Assembly: GCA_016946835.1 (NCBI GenBank)
Contig: JACVTC010000024.1
Span: 1,499,501 to 1,563,500, forward strand
Reading direction: 5' to 3'
Source: Neocallimastix lanati (nom. inval.)
Taxonomy: Eukaryota; Neocallimastigomycota; Neocallimastigomycetes; Neocallimastigales; Neocallimastigaceae
Length of the DNA: 64,000 nt
Positions 42,667-53,090 of this stretch are shown piece after piece (position 1 is the first letter of the stretch; every line of letters starts with the position of its first letter). Position numbers and translations under genes: made by a program. Under the pieces are notes generated by a model. The model was not told the origin of the DNA. It saw nothing but the letters and a program-made list of their open reading frames with translations, and did no database searches.

Positions 42667-45548
42667 CTAGTTTGCCTTGCATTATGTGGTTCCTTATTTT
42701 TGAACAACCCTAGTAACGGTTTATGGTCCGTATATACAATAGTTGGTATTGGATTTCCATCTATATACGGTTTTAATTTAGTTATACAATAATATAGGGC
42801 AGCACCTTCTAGGTCCGTTATACCATAATGCTTTTCTGCTCTGGTCAAACTTCTACTAATAAAGTGAATAGGGTGTTCTTTTCCAGTTTCATTATCTTTT
42901 TGTAATAACACACCTCCTATTCCATCATAAGAAGCATCGGTACGTATAATAAATTCTTTATCAAACTGAGGGAAACTTAATATGGGTGCATTTATTAGTT
43001 TTTCTTTCAGTACTTCAAACGATTTTTGGTATTCACTAGTCCAAACATACTTCACACCTTTCCTTAATAATTTACACAAACACGCAGTAATTTGTGAATA
43101 TTTATCGATGAAATTTCTATAGTATCCAACAGCTCCTAAAAATGAACGTAATTCATGGATGTCCTGAGGGGGTTTCCAATCTCTGATAACCTCGATTTTA
43201 CTATCAAGAGGTTTTAAGCCTTTAGTGGTTAATCTATGCCCCAAAACATTCACTTCTGTTTTCATGAAGTGACACTTTTCAATATTAAGTTTTAATCTAT
43301 TTTCTTTGAGTATGGATAAAACTTGTTGAATATGTTGGAGGTGTTCTTCAACTGTTTTAGAGTATATAAGTATATCATCGATAAAATTATAAACACACTT
43401 TCCTATTAAAGGAAATAGGATTCTATTCATTTCTCTTTGAAAGGTTGCAGGAGCGTTGGTTAAACCAAATGGCATAACTTTAAATTGGTAGTTACTAAAC
43501 TTAGTGGTGAAAGTTGTTATACCAATACTTTCTTCCTCCATTAAAATTTGGTGATATCCAGAGTATAAGTCAATGGTAGTGAAGATAGTTGCACCATTGA
43601 GACTATCAAAAATTTCATCAATGTATGGTATAGAATAAGAATCCTTTATAGTAGAATCATTAACCTTCCTATAATCTACACACATACGCCATTTCCCATT
43701 AGGCTTTGGTACTAGAACAATAGGCGAAGACCATTCAGAATTTGAAGGCTCAATTAACTTTTTATTAATTAACTTAGTTAATTCTTCCTTTAAAATATCT
43801 GTCTTAAATTTTGTTAGCCGATAAGCTCTTTGTTTTATAGGTTTGGTACCAGCTTTTAGATTTATTTTGTGTGGTGAAAGCAATGATGGTGTTAATTCCT
43901 CAGACGACGTAGCAACAATTTCTATATTGTCCTCTAATAGGTGTATTATATCAGTTCTATATTTTTCATTTAGAGTATTCATAAATATTGTATTATGTAT
44001 ATATTCCATAGGTGGTAATCCTTCTAATTTCTTTAATTCCCCACCAGCATATTTTTCCTTACTATTATCCTCAAGTAATTTGTTAACACTACAAATATAT
44101 TTTTCGTCAATTGCAGAATTATTTATTGGTGTAATAGAACTGATAGTACCATCCATGTTATATTTACATAAGCAATTATTTAAGGGATTAATAAATAATC
44201 TATTATCAACTATAGTTTTTAAATTAATTATCATGTCATAAAATGGTTCCTCTTTTTCTACAATTCGGAAATCAATTAACAGTGAAAGCTCATTAATTTT
44301 CACAGGTATCCTAACGACTATTCCTTCAGAGTATTCATCGTCTCTAGTGGCAAGCATTATTCTACCACAACTATGACCAACAACGGTATATTGGTATGGT
44401 AGAGAATTATAATATTTTTGTGACATAATATTTAAATTACTACACGTATCAATAAGTAATTTTCCAGATACACCATCAACAGAGGCATCTACCATTGCAA
44501 TATCCTCCTCTGTTATTTCTGTACTTTTACTTTTATAGTTATGATCAACATTATTAACTAATGTTGTAGTAGCAACTACATTATTAATAGCGCCAACAAC
44601 ATTAGTGGTGGCTTTTACTAGTTTTAAACCTTGGGAAACTTGACTTCTTATTTTAGGCGCAGCATTCCAAAGCTGTCCAAAGGTAATATTACACTTGGTA
44701 TTGCTTAAATCATCCCATACATCATATTCCTTATAATTAGAAAGCATTTTAATAATTCGATTTACCCGAGGTATTTTCATACTATTATTATTATCATTAT
44801 TATTATTATTATTAATACCATCTGTATTAATTAATTTATTTAATATATTTTTATTATTCGTTACATGATTATTATCGATAATAGTTTCATTATTATTAAT
44901 ATTAATAGTATTATTATTATTAATATCATTTACGACTGGGGTTTTTCTAATAGTTCCGTTGTTACTATTATTAGGATTACTAGTATTATTATTATTATTT
45001 TTGTCTTTTTTCCTTTCTCTAGTTTGGTTAATTTCCCTTGGAGCTTCTACATTATCAACTTTTGAAGTTATTTCCTCTTTATTAGTAATTAAGTTTACAT
45101 TAGACTGACTGGATGATGCAGTTTCGAATTCTTTAGAATTAGTACTAGATTTCAAAAATCTTTCTTTATCACGTATTGCTTTTTCAATTTTCTTTTCTTT
45201 ATTGATATTTGGTTGCATAATTATTGATGTTTGCAACTGTTTCTTATGAGGTATCACCTCTTCAGTTTCCAATTCTCTTTCTTTTCTTTTTCTTAATGCA
45301 GGAGTGTTTATAGGTCGTGGATTATCACGTAGGTTTTTATGAATTTTCCTTCCTTTTCCATTATCTAACTCAACATCACTTTCATCAAGTTTTCTTTTTG
45401 CCGCACCGACAAAATATTCTCCTACCTGATCATGACTTTTGATAGTATAATCCACTCTGTAGTCTTTACTTTCTGCATCAGAAGAATTGGAAGTATATTT
45501 TAATGAAGCTATTTTTTTGATGGGAGTGCTTCCTCTCCCTTCTACTGG
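42657..45548 (-). CDS. Gypsy-4 Pol, N-terminal part (protease, RT, RNase H)
   Basis: The frame opens at the shift site (45548, PVEGRGSTPIKK). A Lys/Asn-rich region of about 330 aa precedes protease LLIDTCSNLNIMS, then RT (SPIVLVPKPNGKWRMCVDYR, TIDLYSGYHQILM) with FIDDILIY in place of YIDD, then RNase H IIRTDASYDGIGG. It ends at TGA after ARQTRCV because of a 1-nt frameshift. Confidence 0.88.
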   Translation of the reverse strand, partial: PVEGRGSTPIKKIASLKYTSNSSDAESKDYRVDYTIKSHDQVGEYFVGAAKRKLDESDVELDNGKGRKIHKNLRDNPRPINTPALRKRKERELETEEVIPHKKQLQTSIIMQPNINKEKKIEKAIRDKERFLKSSTNSKEFETASSSQSNVNLITNKEEITSKVDNVEAPREINQTRERKKDKNNNNNTSNPNNSNNGTIRKTPVVNDINNNNTININNNETIIDNNHVTNNKNILNKLINTDGINNNNNNDNNNSMKIPRVNRIIKMLSNYKEYDVWDDLSNTKCNITFGQLWNAAPKIRSQVSQGLKLVKATTNVVGAINNVVATTTLVNNVDHNYKSKSTEITEEDIAMVDASVDGVSGKLLIDTCSNLNIMSQKYYNSLPYQYTVVGHSCGRIMLATRDDEYSEGIVVRIPVKINELSLLIDFRIVEKEEPFYDMIINLKTIVDNRLFINPLNNCLCKYNMDGTISSITPINNSAIDEKYICSVNKLLEDNSKEKYAGGELKKLEGLPPMEYIHNTIFMNTLNEKYRTDIIHLLEDNIEIVATSSEELTPSLLSPHKINLKAGTKPIKQRAYRLTKFKTDILKEELTKLINKKLIEPSNSEWSSPIVLVPKPNGKWRMCVDYRKVNDSTIKDSYSIPYIDEIFDSLNGATIFTTIDLYSGYHQILMEEESIGITTFTTKFSNYQFKVMPFGLTNAPATFQREMNRILFPLIGKCVYNFIDDILIYSKTVEEHLQHIQQVLSILKENRLKLNIEKCHFMKTEVNVLGHRLTTKGLKPLDSKIEVIRDWKPPQDIHELRSFLGAVGYYRNFIDKYSQITACLCKLLRKGVKYVWTSEYQKSFEVLKEKLINAPILSFPQFDKEFIIRTDASYDGIGGVLLQKDNETGKEHPIHFISRSLTRAEKHYGITDLEGAALYYCITKLKPYIDGNPIPTIVYTDHKPLLGLFKNKEPHNARQTRCV

Positions 45549-45554
45549 TTTAAA
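45522..45554 (-). promoter_or_regulatory. Programmed -1 frameshift signal of Gypsy-4
   Basis: U_UUA_AAC (45554-45548), 8-nt spacer with the gag TAG, stem GGGAG (45539-45535), 8-nt loop, CTCCC (45526-45522). The -1 frame is open into pol. Confidence 0.8.
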
Positions 45555-46501
45555 GGTCCTTTGGAAAAAATCAGTTTCTTATTTTCTTCTATAATGGCTT
45601 GTAGTTTGGGACAATGTTGTTGATAATGTCCAGGTTCCTTACAGAAGAAACAGGTTTTGACGGTAGAGTTTCTTGGTCCACGTGTAAGGTTCTCCCTTTC
45701 ACTTTCATCAGAAACTTTCCTATTGTCCCTGTTTTCATAAGTATTTCTTGGTGGTGAACTACGACTCTTATTATAATTATTATTATTGTTGTTGGAAACA
45801 TTTCTATTAGGACTTGGTACACGATGTAACCTCACAGCAAGTCTATCCACTTTTTCTGCAATTTCATAAGCCTTTGAAAGTGGTATATCATCAATTAAAG
45901 TTACTCTTTTCCAGGCCTCAATATTATTCTCAAGTGCATCAGCATAGTCCAAGATACTGATTTGTTTTTTGTGAGTTTTATCTAATTTTAAATATAATGT
46001 CCGATATCTTTTATTAAAATCCCTTACTTTTTCATTTCTACCAATTTTAAGAGCACGCAATTCCCTTAATAAGGTATTCTGATCTTCCTTTGCCCCATAG
46101 AATACTTCAAGAGCGTTGACGATCTCGACAAAAGAAGGATAACGGTTAGTTCTAACACTATCATTACTAGAACTACTTGAACTAGTAGAGCTACTGGTGC
46201 TAGATCCTGACATCTCACCAGTATCAGTGGAACCATTCAATTCTACATCTTCTTCTGCTGTAGTAGCAGGTAGTTCTAATTCTTGGATAATTTGTCTTGG
46301 TTCACCAGTAGACGTTAATAGGCAAGCAACAAAAATAGTTTTTGGATCAGTGATATTTTGTAATTGGATCCATAACTCAATTTCAGAAGCCCAAGATTTT
46401 ATATCCAAATGGTCCTTGTTTAATTTATCAACATATTTTAGTTCCTTTTTAAGATCTTTAAATGAAGGAACATTAGTAGTACCATTAGTAACTGAAGCCA
46501 T
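45542..46501 (-). CDS. Gypsy-4 Gag
   Basis: The likely start is ATG 46501 (MASVTNGTTNVPSF); an upstream in-frame ATG at 46546 would add 15 residues (MNILPILLYNFYSRN). Capsid-like helices (DIKSWASEIELWIQLQNI, LRALKIGRNEKVRDFNKRYR), a Ser-rich insert, then CCHC knuckle CFFCKEPGHYQQHC near the end. The stop follows the slippery heptamer by one codon. Confidence 0.88.
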   Translation of the reverse strand: MASVTNGTTNVPSFKDLKKELKYVDKLNKDHLDIKSWASEIELWIQLQNITDPKTIFVACLLTSTGEPRQIIQELELPATTAEEDVELNGSTDTGEMSGSSTSSSTSSSSSSNDSVRTNRYPSFVEIVNALEVFYGAKEDQNTLLRELRALKIGRNEKVRDFNKRYRTLYLKLDKTHKKQISILDYADALENNIEAWKRVTLIDDIPLSKAYEIAEKVDRLAVRLHRVPSPNRNVSNNNNNNYNKSRSSPPRNTYENRDNRKVSDESERENLTRGPRNSTVKTCFFCKEPGHYQQHCPKLQAIIEENKKLIFSKGPLNQ

Positions 46502-46559
46502 ATTTCTTGAGTAGAAATTATACAGTAATATAGGTAAAATATTCAAAATAAAAATAATA

Positions 46560-46620
<61 letters not shown>

Positions 46621-46857
46621 GTGTGTGAGTATGTTATAGATATATATAATATAGTATTAGAATTTATAAGTTTACAAACACTTCAGAGATTAGAAAAAAA
46701 AAAAATTGGTAAGTTTACAAACACTTCAGAGATTAAAAAAAATAAGTAAAAATTTTTTTTTTTTTTTTTTTTTTTTGTTTGTTTGTTTTTGATATCCAAG
46801 ATTAAAATATTTTATAATTATTGTTTATTAAATTATATCTTTATAGTTATTTATATG

Positions 46858-47065
46858 AGGTTCGAAATACACTTCGACCACCTACAAGAAATATATTTTT
46901 AGGTTCGAATAACACTCTACCACCTAAGGAAATTTTATATTATTGGTTCGAATACCTTTCGATCACCAATAGAAGATATAATTATATTAAGGTTATAAGC
47001 TCGAATGACACTTCGACCACTTATAATGATAATTATTTGGTTCAAGATACACCTCGACAACCAAA
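46858..47065 (-). other. Array of five tandem hairpins in the Gypsy-4 leader
   Basis: Five hairpins spaced 41-52 bp. Arms: AGGT/ACCT (46858, 46880), TTAGGT/ACCTAA (46899, 46922), TATTGGT/ACCAATA (46941, 46965), TTATAAG/CTTATAA (46993, 47020) and TTTGGTT/AACCAAA (47036, 47059). The loops are conserved (TCGAAT.ACACTTCGACCA type) while the arms change together. 47358-47381 holds a further CACTATT/AATAGTG hairpin. Confidence 0.75.
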
Positions 47066-47147
47066 TCAAACAGGTAGTAAAAAAAAATGTAGTAGTCTTT
47101 CTTCTTTGGCTCAATTTCACTTAACCACAGAGTAAGAACAGTAAACA

Positions 47148-47183
<36 letters not shown>

Positions 47184-48078
47184 GAATTCAGTACACTAGA
47201 ATTTCTTATATGTAGCACGGAATAAATTAATTGCTAAATTAAAAAAAATTAATATGGAAAATTTATAAATATTTCTTATATATATATTATTAGCTTTATA
47301 TTATTTTCGGATCCGCAGATTCTTTACAGGGCCGTTCGACCTCCACTATTGAACCGTCAGAATAGTGAATATAACAGAGTAGTGTGTGCCTGTACGAACA
47401 CGGGACCTTACCACTTTTTCTATTCTGTTATCACTTGTATCACTAAACCTTATTCAATAATGCTCTACTACCTCCCTATGTGTAAAGCAATCCTTCTCCT
47501 ATTCTCTAATATAAACGTCTAATTTTTATATCTATATATATCAACAGTCTTGGTATCAATATATAGATACTATATATATGTATATATTTATAAATTTGAA
47601 TTTATAATTTCAATTATAATATAATTTAGTCGATAATATAAATACGAATTACTATATACACTTAATTGTAACAAAGCCTTAAGCTAAGGAGTTTTTCATC
47701 CAACAGCCGCCGATTACAATAAGTTATAAATTGTATAAAAGTATTCTTATATTAATGAATAAATGTATAATATAATTAAATTATTATTCTTACTAATTAG
47801 TACTTGACAGGAATAAATATTTCAAAGTTTTATATCACACTGTTTCTCTTGCACAAACAGAAATATAACAACTTTGTTGAATGAAATTATTTATCCAACT
47901 AATATAGTAAAGACGTAGGTGCTACTTTAAATTATTAATATTTATTTATGTATATATTATATTTCTATATTATTGTAAAAAAAATTTTTTTTTTTTTTTT
48001 TTAATTAAATAAAATTATTGTGTATGTTTTAATATTAGTTTTTAATTTTGAAATCCCCGATATCTCCACAAAACTTTA
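47066..48078 (-). other. Rest of Gypsy-4 leader with PBS
   Basis: Non-coding. The PBS region at 48052-48070 reads TGTGGAGATATCGGGGATT on the minus strand, one G short of the Gypsy-0 PBS. A block with unusual G/C content lies at 47310-47520. I see no gene. Confidence 0.6.
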
Positions 48079-49390
48079 TGTTATGGTTCGAGGAATTCAA
48101 AAAAAAAATTATATAATATTAAAACACAAAAAAAAATTTTATTTCTTTCACAATAATTTTTATTTATTTATTATATTTTTTTATTTTAATTTTTATTTTA
48201 TTTTTATTATTATTTTTACTTATTTATTTTATTTTTATTTATTTATTTTATTTCTATTTATTTATTTTATTTTTATTTATTTTATTTTTATTTTATTTTT
48301 ATTATTATTTTTATTTATTTTTATTTTTATTTATTTATTTTTATTATTATTTTTATTTATTTATTTTATTTTTATTTTATTTTTATTATTATTTTTATTT
48401 ATTTTTATTTATTTTTTTTTTATTTATTTATTTTTTTTTTATTTATTTATTTTTATTATTTTTTTTATTTTATTTTTATTATTATTTTTATTTATTTTTA
48501 TTTTTATTTATTTATTTTTATTATTATTTTTATTTATTTATTTTATTTTTATTTTATTTTTATTATTATTTTTACTTATTTATTTTATTTTTATTTATTT
48601 ATTTTTTTTTTTATTTATTTTTATTATTTCTATTTTTATTTTCTTTTTTTTTTTCTCTCCCCTAAAAAGGGGTTCCAAGGTAGTCAATTTATATCTTTTT
48701 GAAGATATAAAAGTAGCAAAGCCTCTGGAAGTAGTTGAAGAGATGGAAAAACAATAGATTTTTAAATCTTATTGATTATTTCCTTATTGTAATAAATAGA
48801 AATTTTATTATTTCCTAATATTCAAATTAACCAAAATAAATCTATAATATAAAAGATGCATTATAGATAAGAATTAAACAAAAAAAAGAGAAGCAGTATT
48901 ACAATAAAATTGAATACTTTAACTTAATTTTGATACTAATTTAATATGTAATCTTATATATTAATTTGAATGACATAATAGAAAATAAAATACATTTATT
49001 AATATATGAAAAATCTTTTACAATTTTAAATACAGAAAATTTTATTTTATTTATTTCTTTCATTTCAATTATTTCTTAATTCGAAAGACAGAAATATTGA
49101 TAAAGTTATTTAAGTTGTTTATATACAGGAATTATTCCTTATTTAGAAAAATAATACTAAAAGTAATTAGTACTATGTTATTGCTAAACTCTCATAAATT
49201 TAATTTACCTTTATAAGGAATGAACATAAATTTAAATTAAATTTTATGTATAAACTTAAATTTTCAGATCAAATAATATAGTAAAATTATTAATGTAAAG
49301 AATACATAAATTTATTAATATTTTAAAAATCACATTGACTATATTAAAAGGTTTTTAATAAGAATCAATTTATTACTTCATTTTTTATCA
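48079..49390 (-). repeat. 5' LTR of Gypsy-4
   Basis: 1,312 bp, differing from 40011-41323 by one base in an A run and a C/T near the end (TTCTTTATCA/TTTTTTATCA). Confidence 0.9.
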
Positions 49391-49394
49391 CAGT

Positions 49395-50066
49395 TGGTAC
49401 AGGACTTTTCATTTATTTATTTTCAATAATAATATATTCTAATTAATTCTAATTAAACTTATTTAATTATTTCCGAATATTATCTAAACTAATTAAACTC
49501 AACATTAATATTCTAATGTTTTTAAATATTAACTAAGCTCTCTTTTATTTTATTTTAAACCCCTTAACTAACTTAATTATTATTTAAACTTAAAACTATT
49601 ATATTAACAACACAGCTTAACACTAAATTAAAACACCCTTAATTTATTTTACCTTATTTTATTCTAAAATTTAATTTATAAAATTTTGAGAGAGAGTTTT
49701 TAATATTTTTTGATTTTACAAGTTATTTATAGAATTTAATAAAGTTTTTTAATTGGTTCAAATAAATTTTTAATTAATTAAAATAAAATAATGTATAAAA
49801 AATAATAAAATAATATATAAAAATAATAAAAATTAAAGTAAAAATAAAAGTAAAAGTAAAAATAAAAATAAAAATATAAAATAAAAATAAATTATAAGAT
49901 AAAAATAATATAATAAAAATTAAAATAAAAATAAAGTAAAAGTAAAAATACAAATAAAAATTTAAAATAAAAATAAAGATATAAAATAAAAATAATATAA
50001 AAAAATAAAAACAAATATAAAATAATAAATTCAATAATATAAGCAATATTAGATTGTTCCGTATCA
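49395..50066 (-). mobile_element. Solo LTR of the Gypsy-1 family
   Basis: 672 bp, TGGTACAGGACTT..CCGTATCA, with TSD CAGT on both sides (49391-49394, 50067-50070) and no internal region. It has a few more differences from the Gypsy-1 LTRs than they have from each other. Confidence 0.9.
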
Positions 50067-50693
50067 CAGTTAATAAAATTAGAACTTTGGTTCAACGGTT
50101 AGTTATATTGACCATGACCAATACTTCATGGGTTCGACTCACAACTCAACCCATTTTGCATAAATAATTATTTTATTAATTATTTTATTAATTATTAATA
50201 ATATCTTCTTGAATATTCTTTCTGTATAAAATTATAGAAAGTTAAAGATTCTTTCGGTTTGTAATTTAACCGAAATGAATTTAGAAATTCTTATTATATA
50301 AATTATTTTATTTTTTTTTGATAAGATTCATTTTCATCAATTAAAATCTATATTCTAGAAACTTTACATTATTAATTATTTAAACATATTTCTAAATATT
50401 TCTTTAAAATTATTTTTATGTTAAAACTGTTTTTCCGTTAAAAGTATAAATAGTGCGAACTTCACGAATGAAAATATTTTTCTTCGTGCTTTTATTAATA
50501 ATAATTAACGTATAAGTAATTCGAAATATTACCTTGTTGATTAATATTAATAATTATTTTAAATTTTATAATTAATAAAAAATATTTCTAATAAAACGAA
50601 TTATTTATACAGATAGTGTAAACCTATTGAGTTTTCTCCTTTCTGTGTTTCTATATCTCATCCCGCCTTTACAATAGAAGCACCTCCGTTACA
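50067..50693 (+). repeat. LTR-G, main part: chromoviral-type solo LTR with tRNA-like module
   Basis: Continues from 19921-19937: AGTTAATAAAATTAGAAC, tRNA-like module, then the block shared with the Chromo-1 LTR (ATAAGTAATTCGAAATATTA), ending CACCTCCGTTACA. Joined length is about 640 bp. The TSD ATTGG at 50694-50698 equals 19916-19920. It is related to, but clearly diverged from, the Chromo-1 LTRs. Confidence 0.8.
50081..50150 (+). other. tRNA-like Pol III module in LTR-G (landing site)
   Basis: A-box-like TGGTTCAACGGTTAGT from 50088 and B box GGGTTCGACTC (50130-50140). Taking 7 nt before the A-box T as position 1 gives 50081. The insertion stack ends at 50066, 14 nt upstream. Confidence 0.7.
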
Positions 50694-50698
50694 ATTGG

Positions 50699-51601
50699 TT
50701 ACCATTTTGCTTTCCTCTGTTCTTAGAGTTAAAGCTTTTGTTACTATGGTTGTTGTGTTGATTTTTCTTTGAGGAATTACTAGTTCTTCTTCCTCTACCG
50801 ATAAAATCCAGATCCATTGGATCATCTTTTTAAATGGTTTTGTTATCTTCCCAATTTTCTAGGTAAGATTTTGCATAAATAAAACTTTTGAGATTATTAA
50901 TATATACATTAGGGTCACTATTCAAGTTAATTTGAATGAAATTTTTATAATCATCCGGTAGTATGTTATAGAGATATTTTAATTTTTCCTTATCAGTGAT
51001 CTCCACATGTTGTTCTTCCATATCATCGAAAGTTTCTTTCATAAGTTCTAGCTTTTCGATGATTTGATTTCTGTCTCTGGCTTTAATACTTCTTAACCTT
51101 TTAAGCCAGTATTCCATATCAGCATTTGAATTTCCGTATTTTGATTTGAGTCTTTCCATTATACGGAAACCATTATTAAGTCTGCTGATTTCTCTTAAAA
51201 CAGAATCATCGACATTCTTACTGATCATGAGTATCATGTCAGCATCGATCTTTTCTGCTTCCTCAACTAATCTGATTAAGAGGGTTACCAAAAAAGTTAG
51301 TTAGCTGAGTATTGATATCAGTGTCATTGTTTCGATTAACCTCAGCATTGTTGTTTCGAATAGGTGCAGCAGGAGCTTGCGGCAACATTTTTGTAATTAA
51401 TTTAGTAATTACCTTGTTGGTAACATCGTTGACATAGGTATTATAATTAAAACCTACATCATTAAGTTTTCCAACGACGTCGACTTCCATGAATTCCTTA
51501 ATGTCTTGACGTTTAGCGGCATTGTCAATAAAGAATTTCCACTCATTAAAGTTGGATTTTCCATGGATGCGTTGGTCCTTAGCTAAGTTAAAGTCTTGCA
51601 T
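50699..51601 (-). pseudogene. Copia-2 gag, N-terminal part
   Basis: Copia Gag starting MQDFNLAKDQRIHGKSNFNE (UBN2-like WKFFIDNAAKRQD). A frameshift at about 51285, in TTTTTTGG, moves to the frame encoding LIRLVEEAEKIDADMI, YWLKRLRSIKARDRNQIIEK and LYNILPDDYKNFI. It then runs through FIGRGRRTSNSSKKN to KQNGNQ at 50698. Across LTR-G the same frame continues as YNNNN at 19915 and reaches the CCHC knuckle. 50699-51601 and 18786-19920 are therefore one gene split by about 30.8 kb. Confidence 0.85.
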
Positions 51602-51662
51602 GATTTCGAAGCGGTGAAGCGTATTAATTAAGTACTTTTAATAATAAATGATATGAGTCAAC

Positions 51663-51922
51663 TGAGACTCTTAATCTGTTATTAAATACACTTTATTAAT
51701 TTATTATCAAGAACTACAAAAATTAAAAATATTACATTATAAATTATTTATATCATACATTTTATAATAATTTCACATATATACATATGATATACATCAT
51801 TTGATATAATACGCCACTATTACTTATATACATATATTATTATTTAAGTTTCTTATATTTATTTATTATCTATATTAACTATATTAATTATTATATTAAT
51901 TATATTAAACTTATTTCTAACA
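51663..51922 (-). repeat. 3' LTR of Copia-1
   Basis: 260 bp; matches 57022-57255 base for base over most of its length. Confidence 0.88.
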
Positions 51923-51942
51923 CTCCCCGTAAGTTTAATATA

Positions 51943-53090
51943 CTAGATTTTATTTAATAAAGCGTTTCTAAAATTATTAGTTAATGTTCCATTTAAATAT
52001 TTTGTTAATCCATCAGCTAAATTATGTTGAGATCTTATATATTTCAAATCAATTTCATCTTCTTTTATTAACTCTCTAATTTTATGATATTTTAAATCAA
52101 TATGTCTTGATTTTGGATTTATTGTTTCATTTATACTGTTATATATCGCAGCTCTATTATCTATTTTTATAGTGATACATCCAACATCAATATTTAATTC
52201 ATATAAGAAATGTTTTACCCACATACATGTTAATGCACATTCGTTAAGACTATAATATTCACTTTCGGCAGTTGATACAGCTACACATTGTTGTAACTTT
52301 GAATACCACGTAATAGGAGCTGTACCCATTAAGATAATAAAACCAGTAGTAGATCTTTTTGTTTCTTCATCTCCACCTAAATCAGCATCAACATAAACAT
52401 TTAAATTAATATTGTTAGTAAATTTAATTCCGTAATATTTTGTAAACACATGGTTCGCTTTTACATCTAGTAAAACCTAATTCTAATAAAGTATCATTTA
52501 TTTTAAAATTCCACATTCTTCCAGCTTGCTTCAAACCATATATAGCTTTATTCAATCTCCAAAAACCTTTGTTATAATTTTCATCACCTTCTGGAATTTC
52601 CATATACAATTCTTCATTTAATTCAGCATTTAAATATGCTGCTTTTATATCTAGTTGATAAATATTAAACTTATAATGTACTGCTAACGAAGTTATAATT
52701 CTTAAAGAATCTTGTTTTAAAGTTGGTGAGAAAGTTTCTATATAATCTATACCTAAAACTTGAGAGAAACCCCTCGCATCTAGTCTAGCTTTACATTTTA
52801 CTATTTCACCTTTATCATTTCTTTTATACGTAAATACCCATCTACAAGATATTAAATTTTTATCTTTAGGAACATTACAAACAAAAGTATAAACATTTTT
52901 ACGTTTCATATTATCCAACTCAATACTAACAGCTTTTAACCAATTATCTTCATCAGGTCTCTCAAAAATATCATTAAACTCTAATGGTGGTTCTAAGTCT
53001 ACTGCATTAAAAGCTATTAATTTAAAATTTGATAAATATTTAATTTTCTTATTAATATTTTCATACTCTTCATTATATTTTCTCTTGTTA
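51943..53090 (-). pseudogene. Copia-1 RT N-terminal part joined to RNase H by an internal deletion
   Basis: RT begins about 53020 (EPPLEFNDIFERPDEDNW) and continues through CRWVFTYKRNDKGEIVKCKA, LDIKAAYLNAELNEELYMEI and LNKAIYGLKQAGRMWNFKIN to EPCVY near 52450. The usual VARGF is DARGF. The palm segment with YVDD is missing. The sequence jumps, with a frame change, to the RNase H part (VYVDADLGGDEETKRSTTGF, AVSTAESEYYSL, KIDNRAAIYN, SRHIDLKYHKIRE) ending at 51943. Confidence 0.85.

Larger units (their letters stand above)
40011..49390 (-). mobile_element. Gypsy-4: full-length Ty3/gypsy retrotransposon with one frameshift in pol
   Basis: 9.4 kb. LTRs of about 1.31 kb (40011-41323 and 48079-49390) are almost identical. 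TSD CAGT at 40007-40010 and 49391-49394. PPT GCGGGGGCATCG abuts the 3' LTR. The 1.6-kb leader (46502-48078) carries an array of hairpins, and the PBS resembles that of Gypsy-0. gag and pol are near complete. Confidence 0.9.

Noticed and set aside
46821-47135. A 104-aa protein coded on the plus strand in the Gypsy-4 leader
   Set aside because: It runs antisense to the element across the hairpin array; the hairpin explanation accounts for the repeated motifs better.
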